Shown here piece after piece: positions 7,210 to 12,691 of a stretch of 12,691 bases of DNA (position 1 is its first letter; every line of letters begins with the position of its first letter). The notes below the pieces were generated by a model. The model did not search any database. It saw only the letters and a list, made by a program, of their open reading frames with translations, and was not told the DNA's origin. Source of the DNA: Synergistaceae bacterium (GTDB lineage Bacteria > Synergistota > Synergistia > Synergistales > Synergistaceae); the NCBI GenBank assembly GCA_028702015.1, contig JAQVPO010000011.1, positions 1 to 12,691 of the forward strand, read 5' to 3'. The translations under genes were made by a program, and so were the position numbers.

Positions 7210-7238
7210 TTGCATATTATCCTTTTAAACAAGACAAT
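7210..7238 (+). promoter_or_regulatory. Weak candidate promoter of pepF
   Basis: TTGCAT (7210-7215) and GACAAT (7233-7238) are 17 bp apart and lie 31 bp before the pepF start. Both boxes match the consensus only partly. The rest of the 226-bp divergent gap shows no strong dyad or hairpin. Confidence 0.28.
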
Positions 7239-7269
7239 AGTTTAACAGGAAATAAAGGAGCGGATATTT

Positions 7270-9105
7270 ATGAGGAACATTAACGATAAAGATATTGAAA
7301 TAGATCTCGGCAGCGGAGCACTGCTCCCTAAAAGAAGTGACATCCCTGCCCGTTTCAAATGGAAGCTTGAAGACATATACCCTGATGATTCGACATGGGA
7401 AACGGATTTTAGATCAGTAAAGAAACGCCTTCCTGAGATTGCGTCCTACAGCGGCAGGCTCGGGGAGTCTGAAAAGACAATGCTTCAATGCTTCATGCTA
7501 AGGGACGAAATATCGGTAATGCTTGGCAAGCTTATCGTTTACGCCAACATGAAGAGCCATGAAGATACAGCTGATTCAAAATACCAGGGGCCTGTAAACA
7601 GGGTATCGTCGCTGGCAGTGGAAATGTCAGCTGCATCAAGCTTTATTACTCCCGAGATACTCTCGATCCCCGAAGAGAAGTTAAGAAAATTTATCGAATC
7701 TCCCTCTCTCAGAGACTATTCCTTCAACCTGAAAGAACTTCTTCGTCAGAAAGAACATGTCCTTTCAAACCCTGAGGAGACCCTCCTTGCCAAGGCAGGA
7801 GATATGGCCGGAACTTCGGACAACGTATTCTCCATGCTTACCAATGCGGACATGAAGTTTGACTCCATAAAAAACGAAAAGGGAGAAAAAGTCGAGATGT
7901 CTGAGGAGAGGGCCGTATCATACCTCCGATCACGGAAACGCAGCGTAAGGAAGGCGGCGTTCGAATCGCTCTACAAGCCGTACTGCGATATGAAGAACAC
8001 CCTTGGCGCGACCTTTGACGGCATGCTTAAAACATCAAAATTCTACGCCGGAGCACGTAAATACTCTTCTCCGCTTGAAGCAGCGCTAGACAGCGACAAC
8101 ATCCCTGTCTCCGTATACAAAAAGCTTGTAGATACACTTGAGTCCAGCCTGACTCCTCTGCACCGATATCTTGAAGTCAGAAAGAGGGTCCTGAAGCTTA
8201 AGGACCTGCATATGTACGACCTCTATACTCCTCTTGTGAAGGATCCTTTCAAAGAGATCCCGTGGAGCGAGGCAAAAGAAATGATGTTCAGGGCACTCCA
8301 GCCTCTGGGCAGCGAGTATCTTTCCATTGTCAGAGAAGGGCTTGAAAGCGGCTGGGCCGATGTCTTCCCCAACAAAGGCAAGCGGAGCGGCGCATACTCA
8401 TGGGGAAGCTACGCTACGCATCCCTATATAATGATGAACTATACAAACAATCTCAACGATGTTTCCACCCTTGTCCACGAAATGGGACACTCCATGCACA
8501 GCTATTACTCAAGGAGAAAACAGCCCTATCCGACAGCAGATTACTGTATCTTCACAGCTGAGGTCGCCTCAACGACCAACGAAGTCCTATTCCTCAACGA
8601 CCTTATTGCTGAGACGAAAAACAAGAAGAAGCAGCTTTATCTGCTCAACCGCCGTCTCGAAAACATCAGGACCACGGTCTACAGACAGACCATGTTCGCC
8701 TCCTTCGAAAGCGAGGTCCACAGCCGCGCGGCAGCAGGTGAAGATACAACACCTGACGCGCTTCAGGCACTCTGGTATGAACTCAACAGGAAATATTACG
8801 GACCTGATATCATCATAGATGAACCCCTGAAAATGGAGTGGGCAAGGATCCCCCATTTCTACAACCCTTTCTATGTTTATCAGTACGCAACCGGATTTTC
8901 AGCAGCGACAGCCCTGGCTCACCGTATACTCAACAACGGCGCGGCCGCGAGGGACCAGTATCTTGAATTCCTCTCAATGGGCGGCTCGGATTATCCGATC
9001 AAACTGCTGAAAAATGCGGGGGTGGATATGAGCTCACCCAAACCGGTAAAAGAGGTCGTCAGGATATTTACAGAAACACTGGACGAAATGGAAAAGCTGC
9101 TTTAG
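7270..9105 (+). CDS. pepF: Oligoendopeptidase F (M3 family)
   Basis: A 611-residue cytoplasmic zinc metallopeptidase that cuts peptides of roughly 6-20 residues, completing the breakdown of imported oligopeptides. The zinc site is HEMGH (His403, Glu404, His407) with the third ligand Glu431 in FTAEVASTTNE, the spacing expected for M3. The N-terminal start PARFKWKLEDIYPDDSTWE and the C-terminal ATGFSAATALAHRIL and YLEFLSMGGSDYPIKLLKNAGVD are characteristic of PepF. Length is normal for the family (about 600). There is no signal peptide. AAGGAG stands 9 nt before the ATG. The LysE-type exporter gene begins 21 bp after its stop, suggesting one transcript: peptide hydrolysis coupled to export of surplus amino acids (inference). 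Identification is very secure. Confidence 0.96.
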   Translation: MRNINDKDIEIDLGSGALLPKRSDIPARFKWKLEDIYPDDSTWETDFRSVKKRLPEIASYSGRLGESEKTMLQCFMLRDEISVMLGKLIVYANMKSHEDTADSKYQGPVNRVSSLAVEMSAASSFITPEILSIPEEKLRKFIESPSLRDYSFNLKELLRQKEHVLSNPEETLLAKAGDMAGTSDNVFSMLTNADMKFDSIKNEKGEKVEMSEERAVSYLRSRKRSVRKAAFESLYKPYCDMKNTLGATFDGMLKTSKFYAGARKYSSPLEAALDSDNIPVSVYKKLVDTLESSLTPLHRYLEVRKRVLKLKDLHMYDLYTPLVKDPFKEIPWSEAKEMMFRALQPLGSEYLSIVREGLESGWADVFPNKGKRSGAYSWGSYATHPYIMMNYTNNLNDVSTLVHEMGHSMHSYYSRRKQPYPTADYCIFTAEVASTTNEVLFLNDLIAETKNKKKQLYLLNRRLENIRTTVYRQTMFASFESEVHSRAAAGEDTTPDALQALWYELNRKYYGPDIIIDEPLKMEWARIPHFYNPFYVYQYATGFSAATALAHRILNNGAAARDQYLEFLSMGGSDYPIKLLKNAGVDMSSPKPVKEVVRIFTETLDEMEKLL

Positions 9106-9126
9106 CAGCCCTCACGGTACGGGAAT

Positions 9127-9732
9127 ATGCAGTGGCTACCTTTCCTATCTTTTGTTCTGGCAGCCTGCTACACGCCGGGACCGAATATTATTTTCGCGAT
9201 GAACACCGCCCGCCTCTTTGGTTTCCGGAGGACTCTGCCGCTCATGGCTGGAATGACCATGGGTCTTTTTGTTGTGATGCTTCTCAACGCAATGGGCAAT
9301 ATATTCATCGCTGCCATCATTCCGCAGATACTGCCTTTCTTCCGTGCTGCAGGTGCCGTTTACCTCTTCTGGCTTGCATGGAAAATTGCTTTTCCGAAAA
9401 TATATTCGGCATCAAAAGGAAACGCTGATCAGGAAAAAGTTCCGGGAATAAAGGATGGATTTACACTGCAGTTTGTAAACCCAAAGGTCATACTGTTCGG
9501 CTTCACTGCAATGTCCTCTTTTATTGCTCCGTGGACCGACTCTAAGCTGATCTTTCTTCTCTGCGGGCTCTTCCTGACATTGAACTGCGCAGTAGCCTTT
9601 GCTCTCTGGTCTCTGTTCGGCGATATCCAGGGTCGTTTATTCTCAAAACAGGGACGTGTTATATCACTTGTCATGGGTGCGCTCTTAGCCTGGTGTGCTT
9701 TTTCAGTGTCAGGAATTGCCAGTTTATTATAA
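9127..9732 (+). CDS. LysE/RhtB-family amino-acid exporter
   Basis: A 201-residue inner-membrane protein with about six hydrophobic segments. The family hallmark TPGPN is at residues 16-20 (AACYTPGPNIIFAMNTAR), followed by a glycine-rich second helix (LMAGMTMGLFVVMLLNAMGN), a third helix ending YLFWLAWKI, and the post-loop FTLQFVNPKVILFGF, which matches the NPK motif of RhtB/LysE proteins. These are proton-driven exporters of amino acids and relatives. The specific substrate is not visible. The Shine-Dalgarno is weak (GGGA close to the ATG), fitting translation coupled to pepF 21 bp upstream. No terminator follows the gene, so transcripts may read on into arcC 96 bp later. Confidence 0.9.
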   Translation: MQWLPFLSFVLAACYTPGPNIIFAMNTARLFGFRRTLPLMAGMTMGLFVVMLLNAMGNIFIAAIIPQILPFFRAAGAVYLFWLAWKIAFPKIYSASKGNADQEKVPGIKDGFTLQFVNPKVILFGFTAMSSFIAPWTDSKLIFLLCGLFLTLNCAVAFALWSLFGDIQGRLFSKQGRVISLVMGALLAWCAFSVSGIASLL

Positions 9733-9758
9733 ATATTAAGGAATGTCATAGAAAATTA

Positions 9759-9788
9759 TTGAACTCCAGAGGGTTGTTAGTTTATAAT
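9759..9788 (+). promoter_or_regulatory. Promoter of arcC
   Basis: TTGAAC (9759-9764) and a perfect TATAAT (9783-9788) are 18 bp apart. Transcription would start near 9795, giving a leader of about 34 nt. The -10 box lies inside the palindrome at 9780-9797. Confidence 0.62.
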
Positions 9789-9797
9789 ATTATAAAC
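9780..9797. promoter_or_regulatory. 18-bp perfect palindrome covering the arcC -10 box
   Basis: GTTTATAATATTATAAAC is fully self-complementary. If one central mismatch pair (9779/9798) is allowed the symmetry extends to 9777-9800 (flanking TT and AA). Its position over the -10 and start site is what a repressor operator would occupy. It does not fit the ARG-box (TGAAT..ATTCA) or FNR/CRP (TTGAT or TGTGA half-site) consensus that I would expect for arginine or anaerobic control of arcC. The repressor is unknown. Confidence 0.55.
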
Positions 9798-9828
9798 AAA
9801 TCTGAAATCCAAGGGGTGTGTTCGGCAT

Positions 9829-10791
9829 ATGTCCTCACAATTTACAAAAGTAGTTGTCGCTTTAGGAGGAAACGCTTTACAGGAAGCAGGAAGCCCTCCG
9901 ACAGCAGAGGCCCAGCTGGCTGTCGTCAGCAAGACATGCGAGTACCTGGCCGATATAAGCTGCAAGGGATATGAAATGGCAGTAGTTCATGGAAACGGAC
10001 CGCAGGTAGGCAACATCACACTTTCACAGGAAACAGCTGAAAAAATCAACCCCAAGCTCCCGGCGATGCCCTTTGATGTATGCGGTGCCATGAGCCAGGG
10101 CTACATAGGATACCAGATCCAGCAATGCCTGAGAGATGCACTCAGAAACAGGAACCGCAACGTTCCGGTAGTCACTCTTGTCACACAGGTAGTAGTGGAC
10201 GAACACGACAAGGCCTTCCAGAACCCTACAAAGCCAATAGGCCCATTCTATACGGAAGAGGAAGCTAAAAAAATAGCTGAAGAAAAAGGCTACACGGTGA
10301 AAGAAGATGCCGGCAGAGGCTGGCGCAGAGTAGTTGCATCCCCGAACCCGAAGAGAATAGCCGAGATAGATTCTGTCAAGCGCCTCTGGGATTCTACTAT
10401 CGTCATAACAGCCGGCGGCGGCGGGATACCCGTTATTGAAAACATGGACGGTTCCTTGACAGGAGTTCCTGCTGTCATAGACAAAGACCTCGCCGCGGAG
10501 AGACTCGCCGAGGATATGGAGACCGATATCCTTCTGATCCTCACAGAAGTAGACAAGATAAGCCTCAACTTCAAAAAACCGAACCAGCAGGACTTGTCTC
10601 ACGTAACTGTTGCAGAGGCGATCAAATATATCGAAGAAGGACATTTCGCACCGGGAAGCATGCTCCCGAAAGTAATGGCTGCAATCAAATTTGCAAGAAG
10701 GTTCCCCGGCAAGAAAGCCATTATCACGTCCCTCTACAAGGCCGTTGAAGCACTGGACGGCAACGAGGGAACAGTCATAACAATGGCATAA
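9829..10791 (+). CDS. arcC: Carbamate kinase
   Basis: A 320-residue cytoplasmic amino-acid-kinase-fold enzyme that transfers phosphate from carbamoyl phosphate to ADP, yielding ATP, ammonia and CO2. It is the energy-conserving last step of citrulline or purine-derived carbamoyl phosphate breakdown. Diagnostic segments are VVVALGGNALQEAG (8-21), AVVHGNGPQVGN (51-62), FDVCGAMSQGYIGYQIQQ, TAGGGGIPVIEN (194-205), VIDKDLAAERLA (216-227) and HFAPGSMLPKV (272-282). Length matches the family (about 310-320). The start is the ATG just after GGGGTG, with a fairly long spacing of about 12 nt. No arginine deiminase (arcA) or ornithine transcarbamoylase (arcB) gene is in the window. It has its own promoter with a palindromic operator and its own terminator, so it can be expressed as a single gene. 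Confidence 0.96.
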   Translation: MSSQFTKVVVALGGNALQEAGSPPTAEAQLAVVSKTCEYLADISCKGYEMAVVHGNGPQVGNITLSQETAEKINPKLPAMPFDVCGAMSQGYIGYQIQQCLRDALRNRNRNVPVVTLVTQVVVDEHDKAFQNPTKPIGPFYTEEEAKKIAEEKGYTVKEDAGRGWRRVVASPNPKRIAEIDSVKRLWDSTIVITAGGGGIPVIENMDGSLTGVPAVIDKDLAAERLAEDMETDILLILTEVDKISLNFKKPNQQDLSHVTVAEAIKYIEEGHFAPGSMLPKVMAAIKFARRFPGKKAIITSLYKAVEALDGNEGTVITMA

Positions 10792-10824
10792 GCTAAGCAC
10801 CTCTGATTATCCCTGCGAGATTAA

Positions 10825-10876
10825 AATAACGGCAGATCCCACTCAGCCTGGCTCCGGATCTGCCGTTATTCTTTTT
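10825..10876 (+). terminator. Strong intrinsic terminator after arcC
   Basis: AATAACGGCAGATCC (10825-10839) and GGATCTGCCGTTATT (10856-10870) form a perfect 15-bp stem with a 16-nt loop, followed by CTTTTT. It lies 33 bp after the arcC stop. The minus-strand flank TTTTAATC could also let it stop readthrough from the AEC gene. Confidence 0.85.
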
Positions 10877-10972
10877 ACAAAGAGGCGCATACAAGATCAT
10901 TCCTGCTTATGAAACCGATAAAAATTCACCTAAATTTCAGACTTTTCTCTTGATATGATTTCTTACATCACG

Positions 10973-11008
10973 TTTGCTGTATTTTTGCTGAAGTAAAAAT
11001 ACAGCAAA
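10973..11008. repeat. Long A/T-rich hairpin in the arcC-AEC gap
   Basis: TTTGCTGTATTTTT (10973-10986) and AAAAATACAGCAAA (10995-11008) are perfect 14-bp inverted copies around an 8-nt loop that can add two more pairs. Neither strand has a following T-tract, so it is not a standard terminator. It lies in the 3' region of the minus-strand AEC gene. It could be an mRNA-stabilising stem or a protein-binding site. Confidence 0.5.
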
Positions 11009-11021
11009 GCTATCAGGGCCA

Positions 11022-11048
11022 GGGCTCCTTTAAACTAAAGAAGAGCCC
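11022..11048 (-). terminator. Hairpin just after the AEC permease gene, possible terminator
   Basis: GGGCTC (11022-11027) pairs with GAGCCC (11043-11048), and CTTTA (11028-11032) with TAAAG (11036-11040), leaving a 3-nt loop and a 2-nt bulge. It lies 18 bp beyond the AEC stop codon. No U-tract follows on the minus strand, so termination here would be inefficient or need Rho. Confidence 0.35.
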
Positions 11049-11066
11049 AGCTCTGCGGTCCTTTTC

Positions 11067-12011
11067 TTATATTATCCTGAGAAAACCGGCCCAGGCGGGT
11101 ATAAATATTATTCCAAGGACAGTAGTTGATGCAACAAGGTCTGCCGCATAATCCGAATCCATATTCATTTCCTTAGCCATTATGAAGCAGTTGACAGCAG
11201 AAGGCATTGAGGAAAGCATTACTGTTGTCTTCAGCAGATGCTCAGGTATGGCAAGAAGCAAAAGCAGACCCCATAAAATCAGGGGATGTATGACAAGCTT
11301 GATAAGGCAGTCCTGCCACGTCTCTTTTATCATCTTATATATCCTGCTAATCCTCGAAAGATCAAGAGTTCCCCCAAGCGCTAAAAGCGCTATCGCCGTG
11401 GCTGCACCGCCCATAAGCTTCATTGCTTCGTCAATTGGCATCGGGAGAGCATTAAGTCCCAGGAGGGCAAGCCCGACCCCCAGTGCGCAGGATATTATCA
11501 GCGGATTGACGGTCAGCCTTTTAAGTATTCCGCCAAGACCGGAAAGACTGAATGTGCCGGAGAGAGCAATTTCACCCGACATTATTGATAATATCTGAAA
11601 GGATATAGTGCTTACAGCGATATATACAGACGCGTCCTTGAGGCCGGCTTCCCCCATGGCAAGCATTATTACAGGAAAGCCCAGGTAGATGTTGTTTGCT
11701 CTTATTGACGAAAAAACAGAGACGGCTATACGGCCTCGGTTGCCCCTATGATATAAAAATACTGCACCTGCAGCTGATATGCCGATAGTCAGCATATATG
11801 CAATGCTGAGGCCGATAAGAAGATTGATCTGCACTAAGACCTCACGGCCCGAAATAAACGTAGTTCGGACAAGCAAAGGCGGAAGTATAACCCAGTAAAG
11901 GGTCTTTGTGAGCGTCCTGATATCGCTTTCACTGTAAAACCCGCGGGATCTCAGAAGATTTCCGGCTATAATAATCATCATAAGAGGCAAAACCAAGACA
12001 AAGCCAAACAT
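11067..12011 (-). CDS. AEC-family permease (auxin efflux carrier / MdcF-like)
   Basis: A 314-residue inner-membrane protein with about ten hydrophobic segments arranged as two repeats of five, the AEC (BART superfamily) pattern. Recognisable parts are the N-terminal helix FGFVLVLPLMMIIIAGNLLR, the first-repeat RANNIYLGFPVIMLAMGEAG (the NxxxxGFP motif), and the C-terminal SSMPSAVNCFIMAKEMN followed by ADLVASTTVLGIIFIPAW. Family members move organic acids such as malate or malonate, or amino-acid-like compounds. The direction and substrate here are unknown. I chose the ATG at 12011 because AAAGG lies 9 nt upstream. An ATG at 12020 touches that Shine-Dalgarno and a TTG at 12032 precedes it. It is a single-gene unit with a good promoter. 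The MBL-fold gene is divergent. Confidence 0.92.
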   Translation of the reverse strand: MFGFVLVLPLMMIIIAGNLLRSRGFYSESDIRTLTKTLYWVILPPLLVRTTFISGREVLVQINLLIGLSIAYMLTIGISAAGAVFLYHRGNRGRIAVSVFSSIRANNIYLGFPVIMLAMGEAGLKDASVYIAVSTISFQILSIMSGEIALSGTFSLSGLGGILKRLTVNPLIISCALGVGLALLGLNALPMPIDEAMKLMGGAATAIALLALGGTLDLSRISRIYKMIKETWQDCLIKLVIHPLILWGLLLLLAIPEHLLKTTVMLSSMPSAVNCFIMAKEMNMDSDYAADLVASTTVLGIIFIPAWAGFLRII

Positions 12012-12046
12012 AACATGCATCCTTTCGTACAAAAGGCGTTCTGTCG

Positions 12047-12075
12047 ATTATATCCTTATCGCCGTCTTTGGTAAA
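12047..12075 (-). promoter_or_regulatory. Promoter of the AEC permease gene
   Basis: On the minus strand TTTACC (12075-12070) and a perfect TATAAT (12052-12047) are exactly 17 bp apart, 35 bp upstream of the chosen start. This is the best sigma-70 match in the window. Confidence 0.68.
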
Positions 12076-12111
12076 ATAGTAAGGTTAAATGGACAAGCAG
12101 GGGGGGATATT

Positions 12112-12567
12112 TTGAATTCAGGTTTTTTGACGAAGAAAAATAAGAAATTTTTTATCCTTCTTTTTGCCCTGATCATTGGCTTTTTTGCAGCGGCAGGATG
12201 GGTAAGCAGTCCGGAGCTTCCAGACACTAAAGACGGGCTTCAGTTTTACGCTTTCAATGTCGGACAGGGAGATTCTTCCCTTTTTATACTTCCGGACAGA
12301 AAGACGATACTGATAGACGCAGGTCCTGAAGACAGCGGCAAAAAGCTGGTCAGAGAACTGAAAAAACTCGGTGTAAAAAAAATAGACCTTCTTGTCGCGA
12401 CCCATCCTCATTCTGACCATATCGGCGGAATGGAAAAAGTAATGTCTAATTTCCAAATCGGCAAAATATGGGATTCAGGCTTCATACACGGCTCACCGCT
12501 CCAGAAAAATTTTTATATAGCGATCAGGGAAAAGAAAGTACCCTTCGGCAGGCCCAAGAAGGGATAA
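12112..12567 (+). CDS. ComEC-like metallo-beta-lactamase-fold protein, interrupted by a stop
   Basis: The open part encodes 151 residues. An N-terminal signal anchor (KKFFILLFALIIGFFAAAGW, about 11-30) is followed by a metallo-beta-lactamase domain like the C-terminal domain of ComEC and its stand-alone relatives: FYAFNVGQGDSSLFIL (45-60), TILIDAGPED and the metal motif ATHPHSDHIGG (His98, His100, Asp102, His103). The protein is probably exported and membrane-anchored, acting as a hydrolase or nuclease of unknown substrate. It starts at a TTG (12112), since no ATG occurs in frame before the metal motif, with a GGGGGGG run just upstream. Relatives are about 280-300 residues. Here a TAA at 12565-12567 ends the frame early, and the same frame continues with family-like sequence. 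Unless the stop is a sequencing error the product lacks the later metal ligands and should be inactive. Confidence 0.75.
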   Translation: MNSGFLTKKNKKFFILLFALIIGFFAAAGWVSSPELPDTKDGLQFYAFNVGQGDSSLFILPDRKTILIDAGPEDSGKKLVRELKKLGVKKIDLLVATHPHSDHIGGMEKVMSNFQIGKIWDSGFIHGSPLQKNFYIAIREKKVPFGRPKKG

Positions 12568-12691
12568 TCAGAGAAGATAGGGGATGTAACAGTTGAGGTG
12601 CTTGCTCCCGCACAGCTTATCCGCGGAACAAAAAGGGACGCAAATAACAATTGTCTCGTCCTGATCATAAAATACGGCATTACTAACTTTC
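12568..12691 (+). pseudogene. In-frame continuation of the MBL-fold gene beyond the stop
   Basis: Directly after the TAA the same frame reads SEKIGDVTVEVLAPAQ, then DANNNCLVLIIKYGITNF, and stays open to the right edge. IGDVTVEVLAP and the DANNxxLVLxIKYG segment are what ComEC-type domains have at this point, just before the FLLTGD motif. The interruption is thus a single codon, plausibly CAA (Gln) changed to TAA, with no frameshift. The rest of the gene lies outside the window. Confidence 0.72.

Noticed and set aside
7044..7269. Riboswitch (for example S-box) in the gap before the C-S lyase gene.
   Set aside because: I see no conserved multi-stem layout or terminator hairpin ahead of the start, only short partial inverted repeats such as AGAGTA/TACTCT.
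9780..9797. ARG box or FNR site upstream of arcC.
   Set aside because: The palindrome lacks the TGAAT/ATTCA core of ArgR sites and the TTGAT/ATCAA halves of FNR sites.
10024..10800. Minus-strand open frame of 258 codons.
   Set aside because: It is wholly antisense to arcC, which carries all carbamate kinase motifs. The antisense product has no family features.
12565..12567. Recoding of the stop codon in the MBL-fold gene (selenocysteine or pyrrolysine).
   Set aside because: The codon is TAA. Selenocysteine uses TGA and pyrrolysine TAG, and TAA is a normal stop elsewhere in the window.

Overview
The window looks like chromosome from a peptide- and amino-acid-fermenting anaerobic bacterium. 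It holds an oligoendopeptidase F, a carbamate kinase, a MalY/PatB-type C-S lyase, LysE- and AEC-type exporters, an FCD-type GntR regulator and a DUF502 protein. Base composition is moderate, Shine-Dalgarno sequences are strong (AGGAGG-like), and some starts are TTG. My best guess is the phylum Synergistota. That rests on gene content and protein style, not on any marker gene, so it is tentative. I see no rRNA, tRNA, CRISPR array, insertion sequence or phage gene.

Layout. (1) 1-1321, minus strand: an FCD/GntR regulator followed by an HD-domain phosphohydrolase that runs off the left edge. They are probably one transcript. (2) 1322-1683: a 362-bp non-coding stretch with a regulator promoter, a dyad symmetry and a nested repeat/hairpin structure. 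(3) 1708-3617, plus: an orphan type IV pilin-like protein, then a radical SAM enzyme with a B12-binding-like N-terminal half. (4) 3640-4278, minus: a PlsC-like acyltransferase, divergent from a DUF502 membrane protein at 4359-4970, plus. A bidirectional terminator lies at 4988-5012. (5) 5042-7043, minus: a MalY/PatB C-S lyase followed by a fumarylacetoacetate hydrolase-family protein, probably an operon. (6) 7270-10791, plus: pepF, a LysE-family exporter, then arcC (carbamate kinase). arcC has its own promoter, whose -10 box sits inside an 18-bp perfect palindrome, and ends at a strong terminator. (7) 11067-12011, minus: an AEC-family permease with two hairpins in its 3' region and a good promoter. 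(8) 12112-12691, plus: a ComEC-like metallo-beta-lactamase-fold protein whose reading frame is broken by an in-frame TAA at 12565-12567 and continues recognisably to the window edge.

How the parts may work together (inference): PepF trims peptides, the PLP lyase degrades sulfur amino acids, carbamate kinase makes ATP from carbamoyl phosphate, and the two exporters move amino or organic acids out. The rest (pilin, acyltransferase, DUF502, MBL protein) is housekeeping or envelope-related. I did not find a convincing new multi-gene system. The items most worth a second look are the palindromic operator over the arcC promoter, the interrupted MBL gene, the repeat structure at 1439-1494 and the pilin/radical SAM pair.
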